A stretch of 64,000 nt of DNA from contig JBOEGQ010000004.1 in the NCBI GenBank assembly GCA_050633505.1, positions 372,001-436,000 on the forward strand, given 5' to 3'. The position numbers and the translations under genes were made by a program. Below are positions 27,358-35,541 of this stretch, piece by piece. Position 1 is the stretch's first letter. Each line of letters starts with the position of its first letter. Under the pieces are notes generated by a model. It had not been told where the DNA came from, did not search any database, and saw only the letters and a list, made by a program, of their open reading frames with translations. The stretch comes from UBA1672 sp050633505. GTDB taxonomy: Bacteria > Pseudomonadota > Alphaproteobacteria > Micavibrionales > Micavibrionaceae.

Positions 27358-27765
27358 TTAGTTATTATCCAAAGCAATACGGAACAAGCCGACCTGCTTT
27401 TGATAGATGTTTAACATTAATGTGTAATCCATCGCATTTTTAGATGAATCAATAAGCTGTTCTTCCAAAACAACGGCATTGCCCGATGGTGTTACTTCAT
27501 ATGGCTCTTTATTATCACGCATTTTTACATTCACAGTTTCCCCTTTTGCACCAAGGTGCCCCTCATCCGTTGCAGCCAGAGAAACATTACGAACTGAACC
27601 AGCATCTTTTAAGAATGAAGAAAAATCTGCTTTTTGAATTTCTTGTGCCTGATATCCGGGCGTATCTGCATTCGCAACATTTTGCGAAATCACATTTTGG
27701 CGCTGCCCCAGATAATCCATCTTCGCGCCTAGTGCCTGCATTAGTCCAATATCTTGTATCGTCAT
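27358..27765 (-). CDS. flgB: Proximal rod protein FlgB
   Basis: A 135-residue rod protein. It shows LGAKMDYLGQRQNVISQNVANADTPGYQ near the N-terminus and NAMDYTLMLNIYQKQVGLFRIALDNN at the end. AAGG lies 9 bases before the ATG. It is the first gene of flgB-flgC-fliE, and a sigma-54 promoter lies 40 bp upstream on the minus strand, inside the start region of the divergent FlhB-like gene. Confidence 0.96.
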   Translation of the reverse strand: MTIQDIGLMQALGAKMDYLGQRQNVISQNVANADTPGYQAQEIQKADFSSFLKDAGSVRNVSLAATDEGHLGAKGETVNVKMRDNKEPYEVTPSGNAVVLEEQLIDSSKNAMDYTLMLNIYQKQVGLFRIALDNN

Positions 27766-27775
27766 GACGTTCTAC

Positions 27776-27801
27776 CTTGTATAATACGTATCCGATACAA
27801 G
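27776..27801. repeat. Inverted repeat in the flgB / FlhB-like divergent gap
   Basis: CTTGTAT and ATACAAG form a perfect 7-bp inverted repeat around a 12-base centre. It covers the predicted flgB transcription start and the plus-strand -10-like TATAAT. It could be a regulator site or a hairpin in the flgB leader; no protein can be named. Confidence 0.4.
27780..27785 (+). promoter_or_regulatory. Candidate -10 element for the FlhB-like/fliO/fliP operon
   Basis: A perfect TATAAT lies 37 bp before the preferred ATG of the FlhB-like gene, within the inverted repeat. No good -35 is present at 16-18 bp, so activity may need an activator. It overlaps the divergent sigma-54 promoter region of flgB. 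Confidence 0.35.
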
Positions 27802-27804
27802 ACG

Positions 27805-27823
27805 ATGCAGGAATTATGCCAAT
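27805..27823 (-). promoter_or_regulatory. Sigma-54 promoter of flgB-flgC-fliE
   Basis: On the minus strand TTGGCAT-N6-TGCA gives a GG (27820-27819) and GC (27808-27807) separated by exactly 10 bases, the strict -24/-12 spacing. Transcription would start near 27795, about 30 bases before the flgB ATG. It overlaps the ribosome binding site and start codon of the divergent FlhB-like gene. Confidence 0.7.
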
Positions 27824-28187
27824 GAGTGACGGATATGATGACGGGTATAAGGCTGACAAAAAAAGAGGCTTAAGCCATTTAAATATAAGAGAAATCCCTA
27901 AAGACAAGACAGCTGTTGCCTTGAAAGGAACAGATGGTGGGAAAAAAGTGCCGCGTATCGCCGCCGCAGGACGTGGTAATATTGCCGAGCGCATCTTGCA
28001 ACTCGCCTATGAAAACGGAATAAAAGTCCGAGAAGATAGCGATCTGGCGGAGCTTCTCGTCTCCATCGAAGTCGACAGCCCCATTCCATCAGAAGCATTC
28101 ATGGCGGTTGGTGAAATTTTATCCTACCTCTATCGTGCAAATGGTCAGAAAGATCCCTTTAACACCATCTTAAAGGATGATACATAA
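27822..28187 (+). CDS. Stand-alone FlhB C-terminal-domain homologue (FlhX-like)
   Basis: A soluble protein of about 121 residues resembling only the cytoplasmic export-switch domain of FlhB. TAVALKGTDGGKKVPRIAAAGRGNIAERILQLA corresponds to the region after the NPTH site, and VREDSDLAELLVSIEVDSPIPSEAFMAVGEILSYLYRANG to the FlhB C-terminus. The NPTH motif itself is absent, so it would not self-cleave. The ATG at 27822 has AGGA 9 bases upstream and is preferred to ATG 27816 and TTG 27777. It heads an operon with fliO and fliP. Known stand-alone forms (FlhX) can substitute for the cleaved FlhB C-terminal part; that role is inferred here. Confidence 0.82.
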   Translation: MSDGYDDGYKADKKRGLSHLNIREIPKDKTAVALKGTDGGKKVPRIAAAGRGNIAERILQLAYENGIKVREDSDLAELLVSIEVDSPIPSEAFMAVGEILSYLYRANGQKDPFNTILKDDT

Positions 28188-28192
28188 AAGCC

Positions 28193-28516
28193 ATGGACGA
28201 TACGACAACGATAACAGAGCTCCCCGAACTTATACGCCTATTGCTTGCATTAGGCTTTGTTCTTTGCCTTATGGGTGGCTTGGCCTTTGTTTTAAAAAAA
28301 ATGGGCCTTGCGCAGAACCCGGCGATGAAAACAGGTGAGAAAAGGCGTTTAAAAATCTTGGAATCTTTGCCTTTGGATGCACGCAGGCGCCTTGTGATCC
28401 TACAATGCGATGACACGGAACATCTGGTTATCTTGAATGCCAATGGTGAGACCATCATCAAAACAGATCTTGTAAGTTCTGTGGATGGATCCAGGCAGAA
28501 TGATAAGAAAGCCTAA
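28193..28516 (+). CDS. fliO: Flagellar biosynthesis protein FliO
   Basis: A 107-residue protein with one membrane helix (about 13-34, LLLALGFVLCLMGGLAFVL) and a cytoplasmic domain carrying RRLKILESLPLDARRRLVILQCDDTEHLVIL, the usual FliO beta-rich region. FliO helps assemble the FliP-FliR export gate. It lies 5 bp after the FlhB-like gene and 32 bp before the fliP ATG. Confidence 0.92.
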   Translation: MDDTTTITELPELIRLLLALGFVLCLMGGLAFVLKKMGLAQNPAMKTGEKRRLKILESLPLDARRRLVILQCDDTEHLVILNANGETIIKTDLVSSVDGSRQNDKKA

Positions 28517-28548
28517 GTTTTTTTGTTTTCTTGAGCTATGATGCATTC

Positions 28549-29346
28549 ATGCAAAAACACCCTAAATTAGAAATAGCGCGTTTTCTAAAAAAGCACCTTG
28601 TGTTATGGGGCGGTTGCTTTGCTGTATTGGGGCTATGCGCCGTATTTGCACCGGCATTTGCACAAAATATTTCCATTGATCTGGGAAGTGAGGGTGACGG
28701 AACGGTAACAGGACGTGTTATACAACTTGTTGCGCTTTTAACCGTTTTATCGTTGGCGCCTTCTATCCTTATTATGATGACATCATTTACCCGCATTATT
28801 GTGGTTTTGTCATTTTTGCGAACAGCTATCGGAATACAACAAACCCCACCGAATACGGTTATGATTTCTCTGGCTTTGTTCCTGACATTCTTCATTATGA
28901 CCCCAACATTTGAGGCAGCCTATCAAGAAGGCATATCTCCCCTGATTAATGAAGAAATCGACGAGATTGAAGCGTTTGAGCGTACAACAACACCATTTAA
29001 ACGCTTTATGTTGAAACACACCAGAGCAGAAGATTTATCTCTTTTCATCGAGATGAGTGAAACAGGCCCATATGATGAGGCAATAGAAGTTCCCATTCAC
29101 ATTGTCATCCCGTCTTTTATGATTTCTGAGCTCAGACGAGCATTTGAAATTGGCTTTATGATCTTTATGCCGTTCTTGATTATCGATATGGTCACTGCCT
29201 CCATCCTTATGTCCATGGGTATGATGATGTTACCTCCTGTTTCGGTATCATTACCGTTCAAGATCATATTCTTTGTTCTTGTCGATGGATGGCATTTAAT
29301 TGCAGGTTCTTTGATACAAAGCTTTACCATAGTCGGCAGCGGATAG
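28549..29346 (+). CDS. fliP: Flagellar export gate protein FliP
   Basis: A core export gate protein of about 265 residues. An N-terminal signal/membrane segment ends near APAFAQNISIDLG, followed by VTGRVIQLVALLTVLSLAPSILIMMTSFTRIIVVLSFLRTAIG and the C-terminal FMIFMPFLIIDMVTASILMSMGMMMLPPVSVSLPFKI, all diagnostic. ATG 28549 is preferred over the in-frame TTG at 28531; no strong ribosome binding site is visible, so coupling to fliO is possible. It ends 11 bp from the convergent TPR gene. Confidence 0.96.
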   Translation: MQKHPKLEIARFLKKHLVLWGGCFAVLGLCAVFAPAFAQNISIDLGSEGDGTVTGRVIQLVALLTVLSLAPSILIMMTSFTRIIVVLSFLRTAIGIQQTPPNTVMISLALFLTFFIMTPTFEAAYQEGISPLINEEIDEIEAFERTTTPFKRFMLKHTRAEDLSLFIEMSETGPYDEAIEVPIHIVIPSFMISELRRAFEIGFMIFMPFLIIDMVTASILMSMGMMMLPPVSVSLPFKIIFFVLVDGWHLIAGSLIQSFTIVGSG

Positions 29347-29357
29347 CCCCACTACAT

Positions 29358-32300
29358 TTACTGATCGCCCTTGCGATAACTATCCAGAAAATCTTTAAAC
29401 AAATCAACTTCTGAGACCGCAGATAACAATGTCTCACGACTTGCCAATGTACTTGTACCACTTGGTCGTGTAATGACCTCAAACTGATTTGCCTTATATT
29501 TGGACACCTTCATTTGTTCCAGATATTTAGAGCGCATATTCATCAATGCAACACGATCACCATCAAGACTTAAAGCAATGGCACGGTTAAGAATAATATC
29601 GGCTTGATCACGCGTTATCGTATCATCACGTCCTATATGCTGATCAATTAAAACTGTATTCAAAGAATCTGCGGCATCGTCCCAATAACCGGCCTGCCAT
29701 GCAATATCTGCCCGTAACCTATGCACATGCATGCTCTCAGGCACGCTTCCCGCAAGTTGTAACGCCTTATCAAATTCCTTATTTTGTGAATAAGCACGGA
29801 TTTTAAGCAACTCAATTTCTTGTCGATATTTCTTACGTTTATCCAAATCAGCAAGCCCATCAGCCGTCAAGTGAGCCTTACCAAGCGCATCCATAGCATC
29901 TTGCGGAGATTTATCAATCAAATGAATCGCCGCAAGCCGAATGGCAATGCGCACTTTATCATCGCCTGATAACCGGTGATCAACCTGATATTTTAACAAA
30001 TCAGTTGCCCGATCCAATAAATCCGCATTCACAAGCTTTTCCGCCAGCACTTGAACCAACTTATCCCCGATAGGCCCAACAGGTGTCAGCTCGCTAAACT
30101 GTTCATAAAGCGCAACAGCATCAAGGGGAGAAACACCTTTTAAATCATCCTTTAAATAAAGGTCTGTAAACGTTTGCGTCATATCACTGGTAATGCGGCG
30201 CGCCAACACCCCATCCCCTGCGATAGAGGCCGCGTCCCGCATTAGGCCAAGCCCCTTAACGTAGTCTTTTCTTTTGAAATACGCATTACCAAGCCAATAA
30301 TTAACTTGCGCCTCTAACTCATCCCCGCGCCATGCATAACGAAGCCGTTCCAGACGATCAACTGCCTCTTCTGTATCAATCTTCTTTTGGTTCATCAGCA
30401 GAATTGTTAAGGCCAACCCCGCCTTTGTACGGTATAGATCATCTACATCATCCGTCAGAACCTTCCAAACTTTTTCTGTCTTTTTCTCGTTCTTCTTCTG
30501 ACGATATGCCTCGCCTTTTAAATATTTGAGATAAGCCCGAAAAGGATCAGGAAGATGCGCACTACGATGCTCTACCATTGCGATTAACTCATCTGCACTT
30601 TTAATATCTCCATCACGTAAGTTCACCTCGGCCAATACCAGTGCAAGCCTGTTGCCGATATTATCCGGATAGTTATAAAGCGGCTTATAGTGGTCAGGTA
30701 GAATATCCGCGGCCTGTTTCCAGTCTCCCAAATCGGCAAGAACAAATGATTTCCAATATTTAACCTCATCTTGCTCTTTTAAATCTTTATGCAGAAAATC
30801 ATCTAGCGCGGCTTCGCTCTTCCAATCCAGAGCATTCGCCACCCCCCGGATCGCCCGAAATTCTGCACTACCGTCAAGACCTGGAAGTTCCAGATTGGCA
30901 TATTGAAAATACCCCAAGGCCTCTGCCCCATATCCATGCGATAAGAACATACGCCCCAATGCCAAGAGATCCTCAATCTTACGCGCCGGAGATTTCTCAT
31001 GCAGACCTGATAATAATGTATTCTCATTATGCCCAACGTCTTGAGAACTTCCCAACTGCCATTGGTTAAATTTGAATAAGGCATTATGGTCATCTTTTTT
31101 TATTGAAGAGTGCCCATCATCTTTCCCATGACCTTCAGAATGCCCTGTATGTGCATTTCCGTGTTTGGCCGGATCTTTTTGTCCATGAGAACTGCCTGCC
31201 TTTTGCTTCATATAAAGGCGTGCTGTATCCGTATCACTACCAGAGGCGAGAGATAATGCAGATGCTTTTCGGTAGATTTCCACGCCACGACTGGTTTTGT
31301 GAACCTCAAGATCATCCACCTTTGGCACAATTGTTAAGCCAATAGGAGAAGGCATAACATCGAATTCTATAAATGATTGTGCATCCCCGCCAAATTGGCC
31401 GGCATCTTCAACAGTTACAACTTTCAACAACTGCCCCGTGACTGGATCAACAACATCAAGAATTTTGCCGACCTGTTCCAACGGCCAAACAAGTTTCATA
31501 TCCCCATGATCACCATGAACATAAGACGGCATCACCGGCTTTTCAGGTTTTACATCCTGCCCCATCACAAGAGTCCAGAGTAGCCCACCATCCATCCCCT
31601 TCATGCGCAACTTTGTGTCCGGTAAAGACATTTTATATGCCGTACCATCATCAACACCAACTTGCGTTAATGAAGAAAAAATATGGGGTGTCGGGCTACT
31701 TAAACTTGGTACAAGATAGGGTGATCTACCATCCATAACAAACCACAAATCCCCATAATATTCAAAAACAGCGACATCAACAGCCTGCGTAGAACGCAAC
31801 GAAATAATATGGTGTTTTTGCTCTACATTCTTTCTTAAATCATCATGATTTAGCCCTCTGGGCTTGGCATGCTTAGTCACTTTTTTATGCTGCTTTTTCT
31901 GTGCCTTATGCGTATCCTTCTTCTCTTCTTCTTTATCCGGATAAGGGCGTTCAGGTAAATGCTCAGGAACTAAAACAATCGCCGGAGGTGATGCGGGCAT
32001 ATCTTTTTTCGCGCGATCACCGGGATTAGGCTTTACCGATTTTTTAGGTTTAGTTGATTTATCCTCAACAGGTTTTTCTTTTACCTGCTTCACTTTAGTA
32101 ACTTTTGAAGAGGTGCTCTCCTCCCCTTTGGAATCATACACATCAAGAATAAACTTCTTGCCGATTTTAAGATCTCTGACTTCACTACTCGAGGGAATTG
32201 AGAATGACAGGATAAGCGGAGATTCTGATATAACTTTGACATCCCTTATATTCACAAGAGCATCTTTATCAAAACCGGACAGATCAACCGCAGAAGCCCG

Positions 32301-32492
32301 ACTAAAAGTAATCTTAAGCTGGTCTTTCTGCGCACGGTCTACTGTATATGACACCTGAGTAGGCCACTTTAAAACCACGCGTGAGTAACCATCCCGTGCC
32401 GAACCACGCATTGGAATATTATCCTGCGCAAGAAGTGAAACGGGAAGTAGGCAATACACAAAGAAAGATAGGAAAAGGAGATATCTTTTCAT
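29358..32492 (-). CDS. Large exported TPR-repeat protein, unknown
   Basis: A 1044-residue protein with a signal peptide (MKRYLLFLSFFVYCLLPVSLLA). After a beta-rich N-terminal domain (about 25-125, with VVLKWPTQVSYTVDRAQ) comes a Lys/Pro/Glu-rich low-complexity linker (about 130-225), a second globular part, a short His/Gly/Asp/Lys-rich stretch (about 440-475), and then helical TPR-like repeats to the end (for example EAQVNYWLGNAYFKRKDYVKGLGLMRDAA). It is the last gene of the minus-strand motor block, 87 bp after motB. Location suggests a periplasmic, motor- or envelope-associated scaffold; function is unknown. Confidence 0.8.
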   Translation of the reverse strand: MKRYLLFLSFFVYCLLPVSLLAQDNIPMRGSARDGYSRVVLKWPTQVSYTVDRAQKDQLKITFSRASAVDLSGFDKDALVNIRDVKVISESPLILSFSIPSSSEVRDLKIGKKFILDVYDSKGEESTSSKVTKVKQVKEKPVEDKSTKPKKSVKPNPGDRAKKDMPASPPAIVLVPEHLPERPYPDKEEEKKDTHKAQKKQHKKVTKHAKPRGLNHDDLRKNVEQKHHIISLRSTQAVDVAVFEYYGDLWFVMDGRSPYLVPSLSSPTPHIFSSLTQVGVDDGTAYKMSLPDTKLRMKGMDGGLLWTLVMGQDVKPEKPVMPSYVHGDHGDMKLVWPLEQVGKILDVVDPVTGQLLKVVTVEDAGQFGGDAQSFIEFDVMPSPIGLTIVPKVDDLEVHKTSRGVEIYRKASALSLASGSDTDTARLYMKQKAGSSHGQKDPAKHGNAHTGHSEGHGKDDGHSSIKKDDHNALFKFNQWQLGSSQDVGHNENTLLSGLHEKSPARKIEDLLALGRMFLSHGYGAEALGYFQYANLELPGLDGSAEFRAIRGVANALDWKSEAALDDFLHKDLKEQDEVKYWKSFVLADLGDWKQAADILPDHYKPLYNYPDNIGNRLALVLAEVNLRDGDIKSADELIAMVEHRSAHLPDPFRAYLKYLKGEAYRQKKNEKKTEKVWKVLTDDVDDLYRTKAGLALTILLMNQKKIDTEEAVDRLERLRYAWRGDELEAQVNYWLGNAYFKRKDYVKGLGLMRDAASIAGDGVLARRITSDMTQTFTDLYLKDDLKGVSPLDAVALYEQFSELTPVGPIGDKLVQVLAEKLVNADLLDRATDLLKYQVDHRLSGDDKVRIAIRLAAIHLIDKSPQDAMDALGKAHLTADGLADLDKRKKYRQEIELLKIRAYSQNKEFDKALQLAGSVPESMHVHRLRADIAWQAGYWDDAADSLNTVLIDQHIGRDDTITRDQADIILNRAIALSLDGDRVALMNMRSKYLEQMKVSKYKANQFEVITRPSGTSTLASRETLLSAVSEVDLFKDFLDSYRKGDQ

Positions 32493-32579
32493 ACCCTATA
32501 CAATGCCATAGCAAAGCCCGTCTATCCAGTGAAAAAAGACAGAAAAGGCAACCAAATAAATTGTGAAATACGATTGAAT

Positions 32580-33431
32580 TTACTCAACATCAAATGCATT
32601 CAGACGCATACCGTCATCGTTCATCAGCACAATATCAACCCGTCTGGAAAGATCATAACGTTGCTCTATTTCCATATCTTCAGGCAATTCATCGAAACGT
32701 GCGCTCGATAGCCCACGAATTGTAACCTCCCGTCGATAACCAACATCCGATAAAACCGCAGCAACAGACGCACTACGCGCAAGGGATAGCTCCCAATTTG
32801 TGAAATACGGGCCGTTATTCCCCTGAAATGGTCTGGGGTCTGCGTGACCTGCGACTTCAACGCGGTTCTTAACCCGTGACAGTACACCACCTAATACAAA
32901 TAGAACTTTCTTCCCGCCAAGTTGAATATCCGCGCTTCCCGTTTTAAAAAGTAAATCAGAGGGCAAAGAGATAATCAGTCGATCCGCATTTTGAAAGACG
33001 ATAATATCCTCTACGCCCCTTTCCTTAAGAGCACTTGCGACCAAGGCTTGCAAATAACCAAGATCCAGAGCACGCGACTGATCTATCCGATCGATACTAA
33101 TCACATCCTGACTTCCTGCATTAAAGTCTGCCCCGTCAAAACGACTTAACTTCGCAGTCAATGCGGCTGTAATTTCTTCCCATTTATCTTCCTGTGGAAC
33201 TGACATCGAATAAAGCAAAACAAAAAATGTCAGCATAAGCGCCATCACATCCGTAAACGTAATCAACCACAAGGGTGCCTTTGCCCCCTCTTCATCGTCA
33301 TCATCCGCAATCATGGGAAAAGGTGATGAAGCCATTCGTCCCTCAATAAAATCTGACACCTCATCTTCTACACCTTCTTCAGGCTTCGCATCCCGCAGAA
33401 GAGATTCCGGTATATCATCTTGATTACTCAT
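32580..33431 (-). CDS. motB: Flagellar stator protein MotB (OmpA-type)
   Basis: Peptidoglycan-anchored stator subunit of 283 residues. The single membrane helix is at about 53-75 (PLWLITFTDVMALMLTFFVLLYS) with the proton-conducting Asp61 in FTDVMALM. The C-terminal OmpA-like domain includes VEVAGHADPRPF, NWELSLARSASVAAVL and YDLSRRVDIVL. An acidic cytoplasmic N-terminus of about 50 residues precedes the helix. The start overlaps the upstream gene by 8 bases (ATGAGTAA), so the two are coupled. motA is not adjacent; it lies at 55.9 kb in the fliF operon. Confidence 0.93.
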   Translation of the reverse strand: MSNQDDIPESLLRDAKPEEGVEDEVSDFIEGRMASSPFPMIADDDDEEGAKAPLWLITFTDVMALMLTFFVLLYSMSVPQEDKWEEITAALTAKLSRFDGADFNAGSQDVISIDRIDQSRALDLGYLQALVASALKERGVEDIIVFQNADRLIISLPSDLLFKTGSADIQLGGKKVLFVLGGVLSRVKNRVEVAGHADPRPFQGNNGPYFTNWELSLARSASVAAVLSDVGYRREVTIRGLSSARFDELPEDMEIEQRYDLSRRVDIVLMNDDGMRLNAFDVE

Positions 33432-34107
33432 CACGCTCACCATTTCGTTTAATGATTTGCGCCAAATCAAAGACTTTATAACGGTAGAAGTACAGATCCA
33501 TATAAGATGGATCACCTTTTGCCATGCCTGCACTTATCATCTTTTTGGGCATGCCTGCACGCTCTATCGAAAGGGCAAAGTCACTTATCAGCTTAAGATC
33601 ATCTTGAAAATCTTTTGCATTGTTCCGTAAGTATAAAGCGGGCTCTTGTGGCACATTAAGCACCATATCCATGCGATAAGGTTGGCCGCCATTCTCTGAT
33701 CGCAACATTGTTACCATTGTCGGCAAAAAGGCACCACGTGTTCCGATTGCAACCTCGGAATACGGAATAGACGGAAAATCTATCGCGTTTTCAAAACGTC
33801 CAACAGGTACACGCACATGCATAACGCTACCCAATCGATTTCGTTTGGCTTCAAACCCGGAAATATGCGCATTAAAAACACCTTCAAGCGCCTCAAGCGT
33901 ATCCCCTTCTCTTTTCTTATTCAAAATATCACTGACATCAAAAGAAGGAGAAGCATCTGCCGGGATGTCCTCATTAGAGAACGTCATTGATAAGCTATTC
34001 ATAACCGATTGAGATCTATGCTCATCAGGATCAGACACTGCATTCAAAACGATAAAGAATGACAGCAACATAAGAAATAAAGACAGGGATAAGAACTGAT
34101 TGGCCAT
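33424..34107 (-). CDS. MotB-like protein lacking the stator Asp
   Basis: A 227-residue protein with a single N-terminal helix (about 5-24, FLSLSLFLMLLSFFIVLNAVS) closely resembling that of MotB downstream. Aligning the two helices by their FF pair puts Ser9 where MotB has the essential Asp61, so it cannot carry protons in the MotB way. The rest (VMHVRVPVGRFENAIDFPSIPYSEVAI, then YMDLYFYRYKVFDLAQII) looks like a diverged periplasmic OmpA-type region without the clear peptidoglycan motif. ATG 34107 is preferred to the in-frame GTG 6 bases upstream. It is translationally coupled to motB. A role as a stator accessory protein is inferred. Confidence 0.75.
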   Translation of the reverse strand: MANQFLSLSLFLMLLSFFIVLNAVSDPDEHRSQSVMNSLSMTFSNEDIPADASPSFDVSDILNKKREGDTLEALEGVFNAHISGFEAKRNRLGSVMHVRVPVGRFENAIDFPSIPYSEVAIGTRGAFLPTMVTMLRSENGGQPYRMDMVLNVPQEPALYLRNNAKDFQDDLKLISDFALSIERAGMPKKMISAGMAKGDPSYMDLYFYRYKVFDLAQIIKRNGERDE

Positions 34108-34151
34108 AAGCACATCCGGTTTATCGAAAATCGTGCCGTAAGTATAACCAA

Positions 34152-34186
34152 GAATAAGAAAAAAAGCGATAGATCCCTACCGCTTT
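34152..34186 (-). terminator. Rho-independent terminator after cheZ
   Basis: On the minus strand a 10-bp stem (AAAGCGGTAG / CTATCGCTTT, one G-U pair) with a GGAT loop is followed by TTTTTTCTTATT. It lies between cheZ and the MotB-like pair and suggests that cheY-cheZ and the motB pair are separate transcripts. Confidence 0.85.
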
Positions 34187-34223
34187 CTCTATAAGCTTTA
34201 TGTACAGATAACGTTTTTAGTGC

Positions 34224-34820
34224 CTACTCATCAAATTCAGCTAACAATTTATCAATGTCATCTTGTGATATTGCCTGATCGGTAAGTTGGGGCCCGTTCA
34301 ACAAACGCTCATCCCCTTCACGTTCATCTTCTTCCGGAATTTCATCGTGATCAATTCCAAGGGCACCGACAAGTTTATCGATTTTATTTTCAATATCCTG
34401 AAACGTTTTGATCACCTTTGAAACGCGTTGTCCGGTTATATCTTGGAAAGAACACGCCTCATAAATTTTCATGACTTCATTTGTGATCGAATCGCCTGCC
34501 TCACCACCTGCGGATGCGGCCTGTTCCTGTATCACATCACAGCAATCCATAATCGTGCCTGTGGCCTCAGATGTTGCCGAAATAATCGCATCCAGTTCAT
34601 CCGTCGCACCGGGGATATGCTTTCCCTTAATATCGTTTGGCCGAACCATACCAAGTTCGGTTCTTGTTTCTTCAATAACAAGCAGCAAATCACGCAACTC
34701 TGTTAAAATTGCATTGAGTGAGACTTGTTCATTTTGTCCCACCTTATCAATAACAGAGGAAATGATCTTAACTATACGCTCTCTCTTATTAGAGTTCTCC
34801 TGAGCAGGTATTCCGGACAT
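34224..34820 (-). CDS. cheZ: Chemotaxis phosphatase CheZ
   Basis: Dephosphorylates CheY-P. The 198-residue protein is helical and carries the catalytic motif ACSFQDITGQRVSKVIKTFQDIENKI with Asp127 and Gln131. The C-terminus (SQDDIDKLLAEFDE) resembles the CheY-binding tail and the similar EIDSLLG peptide of FliM. The region between them is acidic. It lies 42 bp after cheY on the same strand and is followed by a terminator. Confidence 0.9.
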   Translation of the reverse strand: MSGIPAQENSNKRERIVKIISSVIDKVGQNEQVSLNAILTELRDLLLVIEETRTELGMVRPNDIKGKHIPGATDELDAIISATSEATGTIMDCCDVIQEQAASAGGEAGDSITNEVMKIYEACSFQDITGQRVSKVIKTFQDIENKIDKLVGALGIDHDEIPEEDEREGDERLLNGPQLTDQAISQDDIDKLLAEFDE

Positions 34821-34862
34821 ATGCCCCCCTTAAAATTCGTATCTAAAAATATACCAGCGCGC

Positions 34863-35252
34863 CTAGAATTCACCTAAGACAGCGGTGATTTTTGTTTTCA
34901 ATGTCTCGGCATTAAACGGTTTCACAATATAATTGTTTACACCGGCCTGTTTTGCCGCAATAACATTTTCGGTTTTGCTTTCTGCCGTTACCATGATAAA
35001 TGGCACCGTTTTATAAGACTTATCAGAAGCGCGAACCTGCTTTAGAAATTCAAGCCCTGTCATCGGTTCCATATTCCAGTCAGAAATAACGAGCCCATAT
35101 TGCTTGCTTTTTAATTTATCATACGCCTCAGAACCATCACTTGCCTCGTCAATGTTACTAAACCCAAGCTGCTTCAGAAGGTTTTTGATAATCCTAAGCA
35201 TCGTCGCATAATCATCCACGATTAAGACGTTCATATTCATGTCAACGGCCAC
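34863..35252 (-). CDS. cheY: Chemotaxis response regulator CheY
   Basis: A 129-residue single receiver domain. The acidic pocket is Asp13-Asp14, the phospho-Asp is Asp58 (LVISDWNMEPMTG), the switch Thr is in IMVTAES, and the Lys is in NYIVKPFNAETL. DWNMP-like NMEPMTGLEFLK is typical of motor-binding CheY. The GTG at 35252 has AAAAGGAG 6-7 bases upstream and is the real start rather than the ATGs 4 and 6 codons in. It is paired with cheZ. Confidence 0.94.
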   Translation of the reverse strand: MAVDMNMNVLIVDDYATMLRIIKNLLKQLGFSNIDEASDGSEAYDKLKSKQYGLVISDWNMEPMTGLEFLKQVRASDKSYKTVPFIMVTAESKTENVIAAKQAGVNNYIVKPFNAETLKTKITAVLGEF

Positions 35253-35541
35253 TTTAATCTCCTTTTACCATTTCAGATACCCTGTCAAATCAATAAAATA
35301 CGCAGAAATACTCAAACAACACGCCCCCTACATCGAAACGCGAAAATGTATTATGCCCCCTAAAGGTTAATGTATCGTAACCAAATTAAGAAATCAGAAT
35401 ACCACAAAGATATACGCGAACGCGCATGATGCTTATTCTATACGAAGTACATAATAAAGTGAAACTTAAAACGAAAATCGTCTCATGTGATTGCGATTTG
35501 ATCCCTTATCTACACACATGGGAATTCTAACCTCGGAAGAG
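35253..35541. other. 289-bp gap upstream of cheY with an inverted repeat
   Basis: No gene or RNA is visible here. It should hold the cheY-cheZ promoter, but I cannot place convincing -35/-10 elements. An 18-bp imperfect palindrome, GGTTA-N8-TAACC at 35365-35382, is the most structured element. It contains TTAA/TTAACC half-sites reminiscent of CtrA boxes, but not the TTAA-N7-TTAA spacing. Confidence 0.4.

Noticed and set aside
35365..35382. Possible CtrA box upstream of cheY
   Set aside because: It has TTAA/TTAACC-type half-sites but not the TTAA-N7-TTAA spacing. I found no perfect CtrA box in any gap of the window.
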